Positions 1-8,127 are shown, counted from the first letter of the stretch. The stretch is DNA of 64,000 nucleotides from Humibacter albus DSM 18994 (GCF_000421825.1 NZ_ATXT01000011.1:124001-188000); one strand, 5' to 3'. A program made the numbers and translations. Notes: generated by a model not told the origin, from the sequence alone.

Positions 1-57
1 TTCGACGACGGCGGTGTGTTCCGCCGCCTTCGCACTCGCGGCGTGATTCGAACTCAT
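1..57 (-). CDS. 5' end of an unidentified gene coupled to the ClpP pair
   Basis: The first 19 codons of a minus-strand gene are visible before the window ends. It begins with ATG and reads MSSNHAASAKAAEHTAVVE. The ATG overlaps the stop codon of the upstream clpP-like gene in an ATGA arrangement, which is the same coupling seen between the two clpP-like genes, so it is probably the third cistron of that operon. In Streptomyces the accessory clpP3-clpP4 pair is controlled by the regulator PopR, so a regulator is one possibility, but nothing in these residues shows it. Confidence 0.55.
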   Translation of the reverse strand, partial: MSSNHAASAKAAEHTAVVE

Positions 58-641
58 CTTTGTTCGATGACGTTGTCGATCAGCCCGTAGTCCTTCGCGC
101 CGCGCGCCGTGAAGATCCTGTCGTGGTCGGTGTCGGCACGCAGCGTCTCGACGGTCTGGCCCGTGTGCCGACTGAGGATGTCCTCGAGGTCGGAGCGGAT
201 GCGAACCACCTCATCCGCCTGGAGAATCAGATCGGGAATGGCACCTCTCCCCTGCGCCGCCGGCTGATGGAGAATGACGCGGGTGTGCGGCAACGCCGCA
301 CGTTTTCCGGGGGTGCCCGCGGCGAGCAGCACGGCGCCGACAGCAACGGCCTGTCCGACGCAGGTCGTCGCCACCGGTGGGCGGATGTAGCGCAGGGTGT
401 CGTACACCGCGAGCATCGCGCTCGGATCGCCGCCCTCGCAGTTGATGTAGAACTGGATGTCGCGCTCGGGATTGTCCGCTTCGAGATAGAGGAATTGGGC
501 GATCAGCGCGTTCGCGACGCCGGAGTCGATCGCCGTGCCGAGGTAGACGATACGTTCGGCGAGAAGGTGCGAATACACATCCATGATCCGTTCCCCGCGC
601 GAGTCCCGCGCGATGACGTTCGGGATCGTGTAGCCGCTCAT
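54..641 (-). CDS. ClpP-family protein lacking the catalytic serine (ClpR-like)
   Basis: The 195-residue product has the length and fold signature of a mature ClpP subunit of the Clp protease. Established ClpP carries a Ser-His-Asp triad. Here the His is present in ILHQP (about H125) and the Asp in the DHDR segment (about D174), but the GQAxSxG segment reads GQAVAVG, so alanine (A100, codon GCT) stands where serine is expected. The usual NSPGG oxyanion-region motif reads NCEGGD. The subunit is therefore probably inactive and likely co-assembles with the intact neighbour, as ClpR subunits do in cyanobacteria and plastids. That role is inference. The ATG overlaps the upstream stop (ATGA) and is preceded by a GGGGGAGAGG ribosome binding site. 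Confidence 0.88.
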   Translation of the reverse strand: MSGYTIPNVIARDSRGERIMDVYSHLLAERIVYLGTAIDSGVANALIAQFLYLEADNPERDIQFYINCEGGDPSAMLAVYDTLRYIRPPVATTCVGQAVAVGAVLLAAGTPGKRAALPHTRVILHQPAAQGRGAIPDLILQADEVVRIRSDLEDILSRHTGQTVETLRADTDHDRIFTARGAKDYGLIDNVIEQR

Positions 642-1267
642 CGTGCCTCTCCCCCGTTCTGCGCCCGGAACCCGGCGCGGTCGCGTGCGCGCGGAAGCAG
701 CTCGTTGTAGCTCTGGACGATCGAGTCGATGAAGCCGTAGGCTCTGGCCTCCTCGGCCGTGTACCAGCGGTCGTGGAGAGAGTCCTCGAAGACCCGCTCG
801 GCGCTCTGGCCCGTGTCCTCCGCGATGAGCCCGAGCACCGTGTCGCGTGTGTAACGCAGATCGTCGGCCTGCAGCTCGATGTCGACGGCCGTGCCGCCGA
901 TTCCCGCTGATCCCTGATGCATGAGGATGCGGGCGTGTGGCAGCGCGCGCCGTTTGCCCGGCGTTCCGGACGAGAGCAGGAACTGCCCGGCGCTGCATGC
1001 CAGGCCGAGGGCAAGCGTGGAGACGTCGCAGGGAACCAGCCGCATGACGTCGCGAATGGCGAGCATCGACGGAACGGAGCCGCCCGGAGAGTGGATCCAC
1101 AGAGCGATGTCGGTGCCCGGGTCGATCGCGGCAAGACTCAGGATGGATGTCGTCAGAAGTGCGCCATTGTCGTCGTCCAGTGGGCCGTCGAGTACGAGAA
1201 CGCGCTGTTCGTACAGTTCGCGTCTGGCGCGGCGGTCGAACGACGGTGGCGTCGGAGAATCGGTCAT
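638..1267 (-). CDS. ClpP-family serine protease subunit with intact triad
   Basis: The 209-residue product is a ClpP peptidase, the barrel-shaped proteolytic chamber that works with an AAA+ unfoldase. The nucleophile lies in LACSAGQ (S92), the histidine in LMHQG (H117) and the aspartate in LHDRW (D166). The oxyanion segment HSPGG is canonical. It is the first gene of a coupled run: its stop overlaps the start of the serine-less paralogue. An in-frame GTG nine bases upstream, ending at 1276, is an alternative start. No Clp ATPase gene is in the window, so the partner must be elsewhere. Actinobacteria usually have a separate housekeeping clpP1-clpP2 pair, and the divergence of these two suggests an accessory pair. 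Confidence 0.9.
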   Translation of the reverse strand: MTDSPTPPSFDRRARRELYEQRVLVLDGPLDDDNGALLTTSILSLAAIDPGTDIALWIHSPGGSVPSMLAIRDVMRLVPCDVSTLALGLACSAGQFLLSSGTPGKRRALPHARILMHQGSAGIGGTAVDIELQADDLRYTRDTVLGLIAEDTGQSAERVFEDSLHDRWYTAEEARAYGFIDSIVQSYNELLPRARDRAGFRAQNGGEAR

Positions 1268-1306
1268 GACTGACACGATCGTCCGCTCGTGCGTGCTGCG
1301 CGGCCG

Positions 1307-1340
1307 ATTCTGCTCACGGCAGCGCGGCCCTCAGCAGAAT
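1307..1340. repeat. Inverted repeat between the clpP pair and the HdeD-like gene
   Basis: The arms ATTCTGCT (1307-1314) and AGCAGAAT (1333-1340) are perfectly complementary across an 18-base spacer, and both are flanked by GGCC-type bases. The element lies in the 230-base divergent intergenic region and could be an operator or a hairpin in a leader. There is no T-run, so a terminator is unlikely. The rest of this intergenic stretch shows no clear promoter. Confidence 0.4.
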
Positions 1341-1499
1341 GGCCTCCTCTCCCCCGCATCGGATTGTTCGACGCCGGACGCGACGACCTCGCGACACGAT
1401 CGGGGTGATTCCGGCCCAATCAACCGGGAGAACGTGCGTCGCGGCGATAGTCTGCCGCCAGTACCGTTCACAGGCACCACTCAGGAAAGGCTGGCCTTC

Positions 1500-2054
1500 A
1501 TGTCCGCTGAAACATCCGCACGCTCCACCGCGGTCAATGGCATCCGCACGGCGCTCGGCGTCGGCGGCGTGATCGCGCTCATCGTCGGGATCATCATCCT
1601 CGTCTGGCCGGGGCACGCTGCCGTGGCGCTGACGGCCGTGATCGCCGCCTACGCGATCGTCGCCGGTCTCGTCTACGCCGGCCTCGGGATCTTCTCGAAG
1701 ACGATGGGCGGATGGTCGCGGGTGGGCCACATCATCCTCGGCATCGTGTTCGTGATCGCGGGCATCATCGCGTTCACGGAACTGGCGATCGCGGCCGCGT
1801 GGCTTGCACTCTTCATCGGGGTCCTGGTCGGCATCATGTGGATCGTCGAGGGTGTCGTGGCGCTGACGACGCTTGGGTCGGCGACCTCGAAGGGATGGTC
1901 GCTGTTCTTCGCGATCCTCAGCATCATCGCCGGCATCATCCTGCTGTTCTCGCCGCTGTGGGGTGCAATCGTGCTCTGGTGGCTGATGGGCATCTCGCTG
2001 GTCGTGCTCGGCATCATCCAGATCGTGCGCGCCTTCACCTTCAAGACCGCGTAA
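1500..2054 (+). CDS. HdeD/DUF308-family membrane protein
   Basis: The 184-residue product is almost entirely made of short hydrophobic helices, about six, rich in Ile, Val, Gly and Ala, arranged as repeated pairs. This is the pattern of the HdeD (DUF308) family of integral membrane proteins. In E. coli HdeD is linked to acid resistance, but the function in actinobacteria is not established. The ATG is chosen because an AGGAAAGG ribosome binding site precedes it. Upstream in-frame codons exist but have no such signal. The gene stands alone, divergent from the clpP pair, and is followed by a strong hairpin. Confidence 0.85.
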   Translation: MSAETSARSTAVNGIRTALGVGGVIALIVGIIILVWPGHAAVALTAVIAAYAIVAGLVYAGLGIFSKTMGGWSRVGHIILGIVFVIAGIIAFTELAIAAAWLALFIGVLVGIMWIVEGVVALTTLGSATSKGWSLFFAILSIIAGIILLFSPLWGAIVLWWLMGISLVVLGIIQIVRAFTFKTA

Positions 2055-2065
2055 TCACCACACCC

Positions 2066-2101
2066 GACAAAGGCGCCGTCCGCAGGGCCGGCGCCTTTGT
2101 C
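2066..2101. terminator. Hairpin terminator between convergent genes
   Basis: A 13-base-pair stem (GACAAAGGCGCCG pairing with CGGCGCCTTTGTC) closes a 10-base loop. It sits directly after the HdeD-like gene and before the stop of the convergent S9 peptidase gene. It has no uridine tail, which is common for actinobacterial hairpin terminators, and its symmetry would let it serve both strands. Confidence 0.7.
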
Positions 2102-2144
2102 GCGCTCATCGACGACAGCGCGTTGTCGAGGATGTCGTCACGCG

Positions 2145-4193
2145 CTACGCCGACGCGGCGTTGCGTTCGCTGGGCAGGTGCCGTGCCCACCAGTCGAGGA
2201 TGATCTCGAACCTCTGCACCCGGTGCCGAGGGCGGCCCGCTCTGCTCAGCTCGTGGTCTTCGCCCGGAAAGACGACCAGCTCCGTCTCGACGCCGGCGCG
2301 CTTCAGCGACGCATAGTACCGCTCAGCCTGTCCGAGAGGACAGCGAAGATCCTGCTCCGAGTGCATGACGAGCGTCGGCGTGCGCACGTCGTTCACGTGC
2401 GCCTGCGGACTCTGCGCGGCGATCAGCTGCGGATCGGTGCCGTTGTACTCCTCACCGAAGAACGAGCCGATGTCGCTCGTGCCGAAGAAGTACTCGGGGT
2501 CGAGGAAGCCTCGCTCCACGATGGCGCCTGCGAAGCGGTGGTCGTGCGCGATCGTCCACGCCGTCAGATAGCCGCCGTACGACCCGCCCAGGATTCCGAG
2601 GCGGTGCGCATCGAGCTGTGGATGCGCGGCGATCGCGGCATCCAAGAAGTCGAGCACGTCGTTCAGGTCGACGGTGCCCATGCGCCCTTTGATCGCGCGC
2701 CCGTGCTCCTGGCCGTAGCCGGCCGATCCGCGTGGGTTGCAGTAGACGACCGCGTATCCCGCGTTCGCGTAGACCTGGGACTCGTCGAACAGGTGCACCG
2801 AGTACTGGGCGAACGGGCCGCCGTGGATGTTGAGCAGCACCGGATGCGGGCCTTCACCCTCGGGCAGTACGACCCAGCCGTGCACCGGATAGCCGTCACG
2901 GCCGGCCGTTTCCAACTCGACAGGGACGCGGATGCTGCACTCCCCTATCTCGGCGGAGAAGTCGGTGAGCACGTGCACGGCCTCGGCGCCGGCCTCCGCC
3001 GGCGCATCAGAGCCCTCCGCCGTCGACGAGGCGTCGACCACGCCGATGTCACCGAAGGAGGTCGGCGACTGGAACGCGATCACCACGCGATCTCCGGCGG
3101 CCGCTGTTCCGGTGACCTCGCGATCGGCGACGAGCACGGTGGCCTCGCCGTCGTCGGTCACGGACAGCAGAGTCACGCGGCCGCGGGTCGTGTTCTGTAC
3201 GAGTGCACCCGAGGCGGTGAGCACCACGGTGCTGCCGGTGAGGTCGATGGACTCGGCGTCGGTCAGACGCCGCGGCTCCTCGCCGGGCGCGTCGATGCGG
3301 AACAGGCCGGAGTTGCGTGCGACGAAGTCGCGGCCGGACTCCCCCACCTCCTGCGCGATGAAGTAGATCGCGCCGTCGTGCCCGAACGCGACCGATCCGC
3401 TGCTGCTCAGCGACAGGTTGCGCTCCGGCGCGACCGCGATCGTCCGTTCACCGCCGTCGACCGGGACCAACGTGAGGATTTCGCGCAGGTCCTCGTCCGA
3501 GCCGAGATGTCCGTCGGAGACGACCGCGATCAACCTGCCGTCGGGCGAGAACTCGATGGCGCCGTGTTCCGCGTCGTCGCTCGTCAGCTGCCGCGCTTCG
3601 GGAGTCGCGGGCAACGGCTCTGCGGGGCCGCTGGAGCTCGCGGCCGGCTGGACCACCGGTTCTGCGCCGGGAGCGGGCACGTCGACGAGGTACACCTGGC
3701 TGCGGCGGTCACGCATCCAGCCGAGCCCATTCGCCGAGTAGCGGTACGTGGTGAAGCGACGTGGCGGCTCAGCGGAGGCGTCCACTCCCTCGACGGTTCC
3801 GTAGCGGCCCTGCTCGGGGTCGCGGGAGACGAACGCCACCTTCGATCCGTCGGGCGCCCAGGCGAACTCGGTGACGCCGAGGGTGCGGTCGGTGAGGCGC
3901 ACGGGTTCGCCGCCCGTGGCCGCCATGATGTGCAGCTGCGCGGGCTTGCCGGGCTCGGCGCGGAGGAAGGCGATCGCGGATCCGTCAGGCGAGAACTGCG
4001 GGGCGCTGTCGCGGAACCCTCGCGTGAGGCGCCGCGGCGTTCCGTCGCGCGTCACCTCCACCGACCAGAGCTGCCCGACGTAGGCGTCAGCACCCAGGTC
4101 GGGGCGCGAAGTCGCGAAGACGGCCGTGACGCCGTCGGGGCTCAGCGTGGGACGGGAGACGGAGACGAGCCGAGTGATGTCTGCGGGCTTCAT
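2145..4193 (-). CDS. S9 family prolyl oligopeptidase/acylaminoacyl peptidase
   Basis: The 682-residue enzyme has the two-part architecture of S9 serine peptidases. An N-terminal beta-propeller of TolB/WD40-like repeats (for example RPTLSPDG, PQFSPDGSA, FAWAPDGS and IEFSPDGR) gates a C-terminal alpha/beta-hydrolase domain. The nucleophile is in GGSYGGY (S538), the acid in HSEQDLRCP and the histidine in GEDHELSR. It probably hydrolyses short peptides in the cytoplasm, as no signal peptide is seen. The ATG at 4193 lies four bases after the stop of the upstream SDR gene, so the two are co-transcribed. Longer readings would run into that gene. Confidence 0.92.
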   Translation of the reverse strand: MKPADITRLVSVSRPTLSPDGVTAVFATSRPDLGADAYVGQLWSVEVTRDGTPRRLTRGFRDSAPQFSPDGSAIAFLRAEPGKPAQLHIMAATGGEPVRLTDRTLGVTEFAWAPDGSKVAFVSRDPEQGRYGTVEGVDASAEPPRRFTTYRYSANGLGWMRDRRSQVYLVDVPAPGAEPVVQPAASSSGPAEPLPATPEARQLTSDDAEHGAIEFSPDGRLIAVVSDGHLGSDEDLREILTLVPVDGGERTIAVAPERNLSLSSSGSVAFGHDGAIYFIAQEVGESGRDFVARNSGLFRIDAPGEEPRRLTDAESIDLTGSTVVLTASGALVQNTTRGRVTLLSVTDDGEATVLVADREVTGTAAAGDRVVIAFQSPTSFGDIGVVDASSTAEGSDAPAEAGAEAVHVLTDFSAEIGECSIRVPVELETAGRDGYPVHGWVVLPEGEGPHPVLLNIHGGPFAQYSVHLFDESQVYANAGYAVVYCNPRGSAGYGQEHGRAIKGRMGTVDLNDVLDFLDAAIAAHPQLDAHRLGILGGSYGGYLTAWTIAHDHRFAGAIVERGFLDPEYFFGTSDIGSFFGEEYNGTDPQLIAAQSPQAHVNDVRTPTLVMHSEQDLRCPLGQAERYYASLKRAGVETELVVFPGEDHELSRAGRPRHRVQRFEIILDWWARHLPSERNAASA

Positions 4194-4197
4194 GCGA

Positions 4198-4965
4198 TCA
4201 CTCCGCTGCGCCGAAGTCGCTGACGTCGCCGATGAGATGCGTGTGATCGGCCGGAATCGGCTCGACCGCGGCGCGCGCCACCTCTGCCGCGAATTCTCCG
4301 ACATTGTAGAGCCTGCCCGCCGATTCCCGGCGTTCGGCGATGGCGCCCGGGTTCGCACGCTCGAGCAGCGTGGCGGTGATGGTGCCCTCGATCATGTCGC
4401 CGGAGACGACGACGAAACCGATGCCACGGGCATCCAGTTCGGGGATGATCTCGCGAAGGGCGTCTTCGCCGGCGCGTTTGCTGAGTGCCACCGGCTCGTA
4501 CTCGGGCATGGTCGGTGTGGTGCGGATGAAGTGCGCCTGGTGGCTCGTGACGAAGACGACGCGGGCGCCGTCGGCCAGCACCGGCAGCGCGCTGCGGAGC
4601 ACGTTGACCTGTGCGTCGCGGTTGAGCTTCATGGCGTAGTCGGCCTCCATGCCCGACTCCATGCCGCCGGAGGCGTTCAGCACCAGGATGTCCAGACCGC
4701 CGAACTCGTTCCTCACGGTCTCGAACATGGCCGAGATCGACTCCGGGTCGGTCAGGTCCGCTCCGACGACGAGCGCTGTGCCCCCGGATGCCTCGATCGA
4801 GCTCGCGAGCTTGCGCGCCCTGGCCTCCTTGTTGCGGTAATTGATGACCACGCTTGCACCGGCCTCGGCGAAATAGCCGACGGTGTCGGCGCCGATGCCG
4901 CGGGACGAGCCGGTGACCAGGGCACGCTTGCCGGTCAGCGACGAGGGGGCGAGAGGGTTGCTCAC
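4198..4965 (-). CDS. SDR-family oxidoreductase with atypical active site
   Basis: The 255-residue product is a Rossmann-fold short-chain dehydrogenase. The cofactor motif TGSSRGIG is near the N-terminus and the NASGG motif is mid-protein. The catalytic YxxxK motif is not canonical: the lysine is in VALSKRAG, and the residue four before it is valine, with the nearest tyrosine (EYEPV) seven before it. The protein may therefore bind NAD(P) without classical SDR catalysis, or use a shifted tyrosine. The GTG start is chosen because AGGAG precedes it by seven bases. Longer in-frame readings have no such signal. It forms a two-gene unit with the S9 peptidase. Confidence 0.82.
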   Translation of the reverse strand: MSNPLAPSSLTGKRALVTGSSRGIGADTVGYFAEAGASVVINYRNKEARARKLASSIEASGGTALVVGADLTDPESISAMFETVRNEFGGLDILVLNASGGMESGMEADYAMKLNRDAQVNVLRSALPVLADGARVVFVTSHQAHFIRTTPTMPEYEPVALSKRAGEDALREIIPELDARGIGFVVVSGDMIEGTITATLLERANPGAIAERRESAGRLYNVGEFAAEVARAAVEPIPADHTHLIGDVSDFGAAE

Positions 4966-5129
4966 GATGGGGACTCCTAGCATTCGGTGGGCACATTCGA
5001 CAGCGCCCGGAAGGCACCAGGACAGTATCTCAGGCGCCACGTCGTCAGCGCGGCTCGCGTGGCAGGTGCCCTTCGCGGTGCAGACACGGCATGCTGGTAG
5101 CGTCGGAGCCGATCCGAGGGGAGCCAGCG

Positions 5130-5612
5130 ATGGACGTCGTGTCGTCATACGCGTGGATCGCGTGGCTGGTGCTGATCCTCGTGTTCGTGATCGTCGAGAT
5201 GCTCTCGCTCGACTTCGTTTTCCTGATGCTCGCCTTCGGGTCGCTCGGCGGTCTGATCAGCGGCCTGTTCGGCCTCCCGTGGTGGGGCCAGCTCGCCGTC
5301 GCGGCGGTGCTTTCGATCCTGCTGCTGTTCCTGTTGCGGCCACCGCTGCTGCGTGCGCTGCATCGCGGTGGTGATCCTGCACGGAGCAACGTGGCCGCGC
5401 TGATCGGCCAGGCGGGCCAGGTGGTGCAGACATTCGGCGCCGACGGCAAGGGACTGGTGAAGCTCGCCAACGGCGAAGTGTGGACGTCGCGGCTGGCGCC
5501 GGTCGACGTGACAGGGACATCCGTACCCATCGAACCGGGCGAGCGCGTGCTCGTCACCGCGATCGAGGGGGCGACGGCGATCGTCGTTCCCACAGGAAGG
5601 ACCGCGGCATGA
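5130..5612 (+). CDS. NfeD-like membrane protein
   Basis: The 160-residue protein has N-terminal hydrophobic helices followed by a small C-terminal beta-barrel (OB-like) domain, starting around GQAGQV and ending in TAIEGATAIVVP. This is the short NfeD form that accompanies SPFH proteins. NfeD and SPFH partners form membrane microdomain complexes linked to protein quality control. A GAGGGGAG ribosome binding site precedes the ATG. The stop overlaps the start of the SPFH gene in an ATGA arrangement, which supports a stoichiometric pair. Confidence 0.88.
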   Translation: MDVVSSYAWIAWLVLILVFVIVEMLSLDFVFLMLAFGSLGGLISGLFGLPWWGQLAVAAVLSILLLFLLRPPLLRALHRGGDPARSNVAALIGQAGQVVQTFGADGKGLVKLANGEVWTSRLAPVDVTGTSVPIEPGERVLVTAIEGATAIVVPTGRTAA

Positions 5613-6862
5613 ACTCCACAGAAGGGCTCGTCGTGCAGATCGTCGTCGGGATCATCGTTCTGATCGTTGTGATCTTCGTGCTCGTCACGCTGTTCCGCGC
5701 GATCCGCATCGTGCCACAGGCCACCGCGGGCGTCGTGGAACGCCTCGGCAGATATCACAAGACGCTCTCCCCCGGACTCAACCTCCTGGTGCCGTTCGTC
5801 GACCGGCTTCGCCCGCTTCTGGACATGCGCGAACAGGTCGTGAGCTTTCCGCCGCAGCCGGTGATCACCGAGGACAACCTCGTGGTCTCGATCGATACCG
5901 TCGTCTACTTCCAGGTGACGGATGCCCGCGCCGCCACCTATGAGATCGCCAACTATCTCGGCGCGGTCGAGCAGCTCACGACGACCACGCTGCGCAACGT
6001 GGTCGGCGGCATGAACCTCGAGGAAGCGCTGACAAGCCGCGACAACATCAACAACCAGCTGCGCAGCGTTCTCGACGAGGCGACGGGCAAGTGGGGCATC
6101 CGGGTCAGCCGTGTGGAGCTCAAGGCGATCGATCCGCCGGTGTCGATCCAGGACTCGATGGAGAAGCAGATGCGCGCCGAGCGTGACCGCCGCGCGCTGA
6201 TCCTCACCGCCGAGGGCACCAAGCAGTCCGCGATCCTCACGGCCGAGGGCACCAAGCAAGCCGCGATCCTGAACGCGGAGGGATCCGCCCGTGCCGCGGT
6301 GCTCGAAGCCGAGGGGCAGGCGAAGGCGATCGACACGGTCTTCACCGCGATCCACCGCGGGCAACCGGACAATCTGCTGCTGGCGTACCAGTATCTGCAG
6401 ACGCTGCCGAAGATCGCCGACGGCGCCTCGAACAAGCTGTGGTTCATTCCGAGCGAGTTCACCGAAGCTCTTCGCGGCATCGGCGAAGGGTTCGCGACAC
6501 GCGGGAGCGGAAATCCCTTCGCGGCGTTCTCCTCGCCGTCCGAAGCGGAGGACGCTGGTGGGTCGTCCCACGCGCCGGACCCCTCGATCGACGCCGTGCT
6601 CTCGGACGACTCCGCCGAGCAGGCTGTGCGCGAGGCGGAGAACGAGGCGCGCAAGGCCGAGGCGGGACGCGTCGGTGACCTGACTGCGGCGGCCGCGCCG
6701 GTCATCCCCGACCCGCCGAGTGCCGACCCGCCGAGTGCCGACCTGCCGAGTGCCGACCTGCCGAGTGCGACGGCACCGAACGACGGCGCCGAACCTTCCC
6801 ACGACGCGGAGTCCCCGGACGACACAAGGACGGACGACGCGACACCGCGGTCGGATGCCTGA
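5609..6862 (+). CDS. SPFH/Band 7 (stomatin-like) membrane protein
   Basis: The 417-residue product starts with a single hydrophobic anchor and continues with a stomatin/prohibitin (SPFH) domain containing AGVVERLGRYHKTL, the GLNLLVPF segment and the conserved WGIRVSRVELKAI. A charged, alanine-rich coiled-coil with TAEGTKQ-type repeats follows. The C-terminal 80 residues are acidic, low in complexity and include a four-fold PSAD-like repeat. Such proteins oligomerise on the inner face of the membrane and scaffold proteases. It is coupled to nfeD upstream and overlaps the phosphodiesterase gene downstream by eight bases. Confidence 0.9.
   Translation: MNSTEGLVVQIVVGIIVLIVVIFVLVTLFRAIRIVPQATAGVVERLGRYHKTLSPGLNLLVPFVDRLRPLLDMREQVVSFPPQPVITEDNLVVSIDTVVYFQVTDARAATYEIANYLGAVEQLTTTTLRNVVGGMNLEEALTSRDNINNQLRSVLDEATGKWGIRVSRVELKAIDPPVSIQDSMEKQMRAERDRRALILTAEGTKQSAILTAEGTKQAAILNAEGSARAAVLEAEGQAKAIDTVFTAIHRGQPDNLLLAYQYLQTLPKIADGASNKLWFIPSEFTEALRGIGEGFATRGSGNPFAAFSSPSEAEDAGGSSHAPDPSIDAVLSDDSAEQAVREAENEARKAEAGRVGDLTAAAAPVIPDPPSADPPSADLPSADLPSATAPNDGAEPSHDAESPDDTRTDDATPRSDA
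6710..6769 (+). repeat. Four tandem 15-bp repeats in the SPFH gene
   Basis: Four consecutive copies of GACC(C/T)GCCGAGTGC(C/G) encode a DPPSA/DLPSA repeat in the C-terminal tail. The first two copies are identical and the last two share a C-to-T change, so copy number may vary between strains through slippage. Confidence 0.85.
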
Positions 6863-7667
6863 GCCGGTCCGCTTCTTCGACGGCACTCCTCCGCGCGTCA
6901 TCGCGCACCGTGGCCTCGCCCGCGGTGCGGCCGAGAACACGATCGGTGCGTTCCGGGCGGCGCTCGACGCGGGCGCGGACATCCTGGAAACGGATGTGCA
7001 CGGCAGCGCCGATGGCGTGGCCGTGATCTGTCACGACGACGACCTGAGCCGCATTGCGGGTGTGGCCGACCCGGTCGAGGCGTTGCCGATGCGTGAGCTT
7101 CTCGCCCTGGAGCTGGTGCACGGTGGACGCCTCGCCACGCTCGCCGAGGCGCTGAGCGAATTCCCGGATGCGCGCTTCAACATCGACATCAAGACCGATG
7201 CGGCACTGTCGCCGACGATCGACGCGATCCGGGATGCCGGTGCCGAGCCGCGCGTGCTCGTCACCTCGTTCGGTCAGCGTCGTCGGCGCCGGGCCCTGCG
7301 GGCACTGACGGGTGCGGCCACCTCGGCGTCGACGCCCGGTGCGTTCCTTGCCGTGATCGGCACGAGACTGCGTCTGCCCGCGCTCGTACGACTGGGGCTG
7401 CGCGCGGTGGACGCCGTTCAGATTCCTCGCCGCCATCGCGGTGTGACGGTGCTCACCCCCTCGTTCGTCCGTGCCGTGCACGACGCAGGACGCGAAGTGC
7501 ACGTGTGGACTGTCAACGACCCCGACGAGATGCGCGAGGTGCTGTCGATGGGCGTCGACGGCATCGTCTCGGATCGGTGCGATCTGCTGGCTGCGGTGCT
7601 CGCCGAGAGTTCGCGGCGGGACGCCCCCGCGACCGACGGGCGAGAAAATCACCTGAAAGGAGACTGA
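6855..7667 (+). CDS. Glycerophosphodiester phosphodiesterase family protein
   Basis: The 270-residue product has the GDPD TIM-barrel motifs: HRGLARGAAENT at the start, the ETDVHGSADGVAVICHD metal and catalytic region, and NIDIKTD. The C-terminus carries VHVWTVND and GVDGIVSDR. These enzymes hydrolyse glycerophosphodiesters to glycerol-3-phosphate and an alcohol. No signal peptide is seen, so it acts in the cytoplasm. Its ATG overlaps the SPFH stop by eight bases, making it the third gene of the NfeD-SPFH unit and suggesting a link to phospholipid turnover at membrane microdomains. Confidence 0.92.
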   Translation: MPEPVRFFDGTPPRVIAHRGLARGAAENTIGAFRAALDAGADILETDVHGSADGVAVICHDDDLSRIAGVADPVEALPMRELLALELVHGGRLATLAEALSEFPDARFNIDIKTDAALSPTIDAIRDAGAEPRVLVTSFGQRRRRRALRALTGAATSASTPGAFLAVIGTRLRLPALVRLGLRAVDAVQIPRRHRGVTVLTPSFVRAVHDAGREVHVWTVNDPDEMREVLSMGVDGIVSDRCDLLAAVLAESSRRDAPATDGRENHLKGD

Positions 7668-7669
7668 AT

Positions 7670-7690
7670 CTCTGCGCGGGGCGGGCAGAG
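7670..7690. terminator. Possible hairpin after the phosphodiesterase gene
   Basis: CTCTGC and GCAGAG arms flank a nine-base GC-rich loop three bases after the stop codon. There is no T-run. It may end the nfeD operon, but the short stem makes this uncertain. Confidence 0.35.
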
Positions 7691-7746
7691 AATGCCCAGC
7701 TTGACGGTTTATAAGTGTGGATGCGACGCGAGAAGGAGACCACACA

Positions 7747-8112
7747 ATGGCAGACCGCAGCTTGCGCGGCATGAGGCTAGGCGCCCAGAGCTTACAGAGC
7801 GAAGAGGGCGTCACGTTTTCGGCCCGCACCACCTACACCTACAAGTGCCCGAACTGCGACCGCGAGACGGATGTCGTGTTCGCCGCTGACGCTGAGGCCC
7901 CCGAAGCCTGGGAGTGCAAATACTGCGGCCACGAGGCGACGCTCCTCGTGAACGACGCGCCGGTCGAGATCGACCGTTCCGACGTGAAGGCGCCCCGCAG
8001 CCACTGGGACATGCTGCTCGAACGCCGCACCCGCGACGAGCTCGAGGAGCTTCTCGAAGAGCGACTCGCCTACCTGAGGGCCCGCCGAGGCGAGCACAAG
8101 ATCGGCGCCTGA
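7747..8112 (+). CDS. rbpA: RNA polymerase-binding protein RbpA
   Basis: The 121-residue protein matches RbpA, the actinobacterial factor that binds RNA polymerase and the principal sigma factor and stabilises open promoter complexes. The N-terminal ADRSLRGMRLG segment, the central beta core and the C-terminal sigma-interacting segment (PRSHWDMLLERR followed by the ELEELLEERL helix) are all present. Four cysteines (C34, C37, C57, C60) form a CPNC...CKYC zinc ribbon. An AAGGAG ribosome binding site (7733-7738) sets the ATG. A TATAAG hexamer at 7710-7715 could be the -10 element, but no convincing -35 is seen. The gene stands alone and ends at a strong terminator. Confidence 0.96.
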   Translation: MADRSLRGMRLGAQSLQSEEGVTFSARTTYTYKCPNCDRETDVVFAADAEAPEAWECKYCGHEATLLVNDAPVEIDRSDVKAPRSHWDMLLERRTRDELEELLEERLAYLRARRGEHKIGA

Positions 8113-8127
8113 GCTCTCATCACCTGA

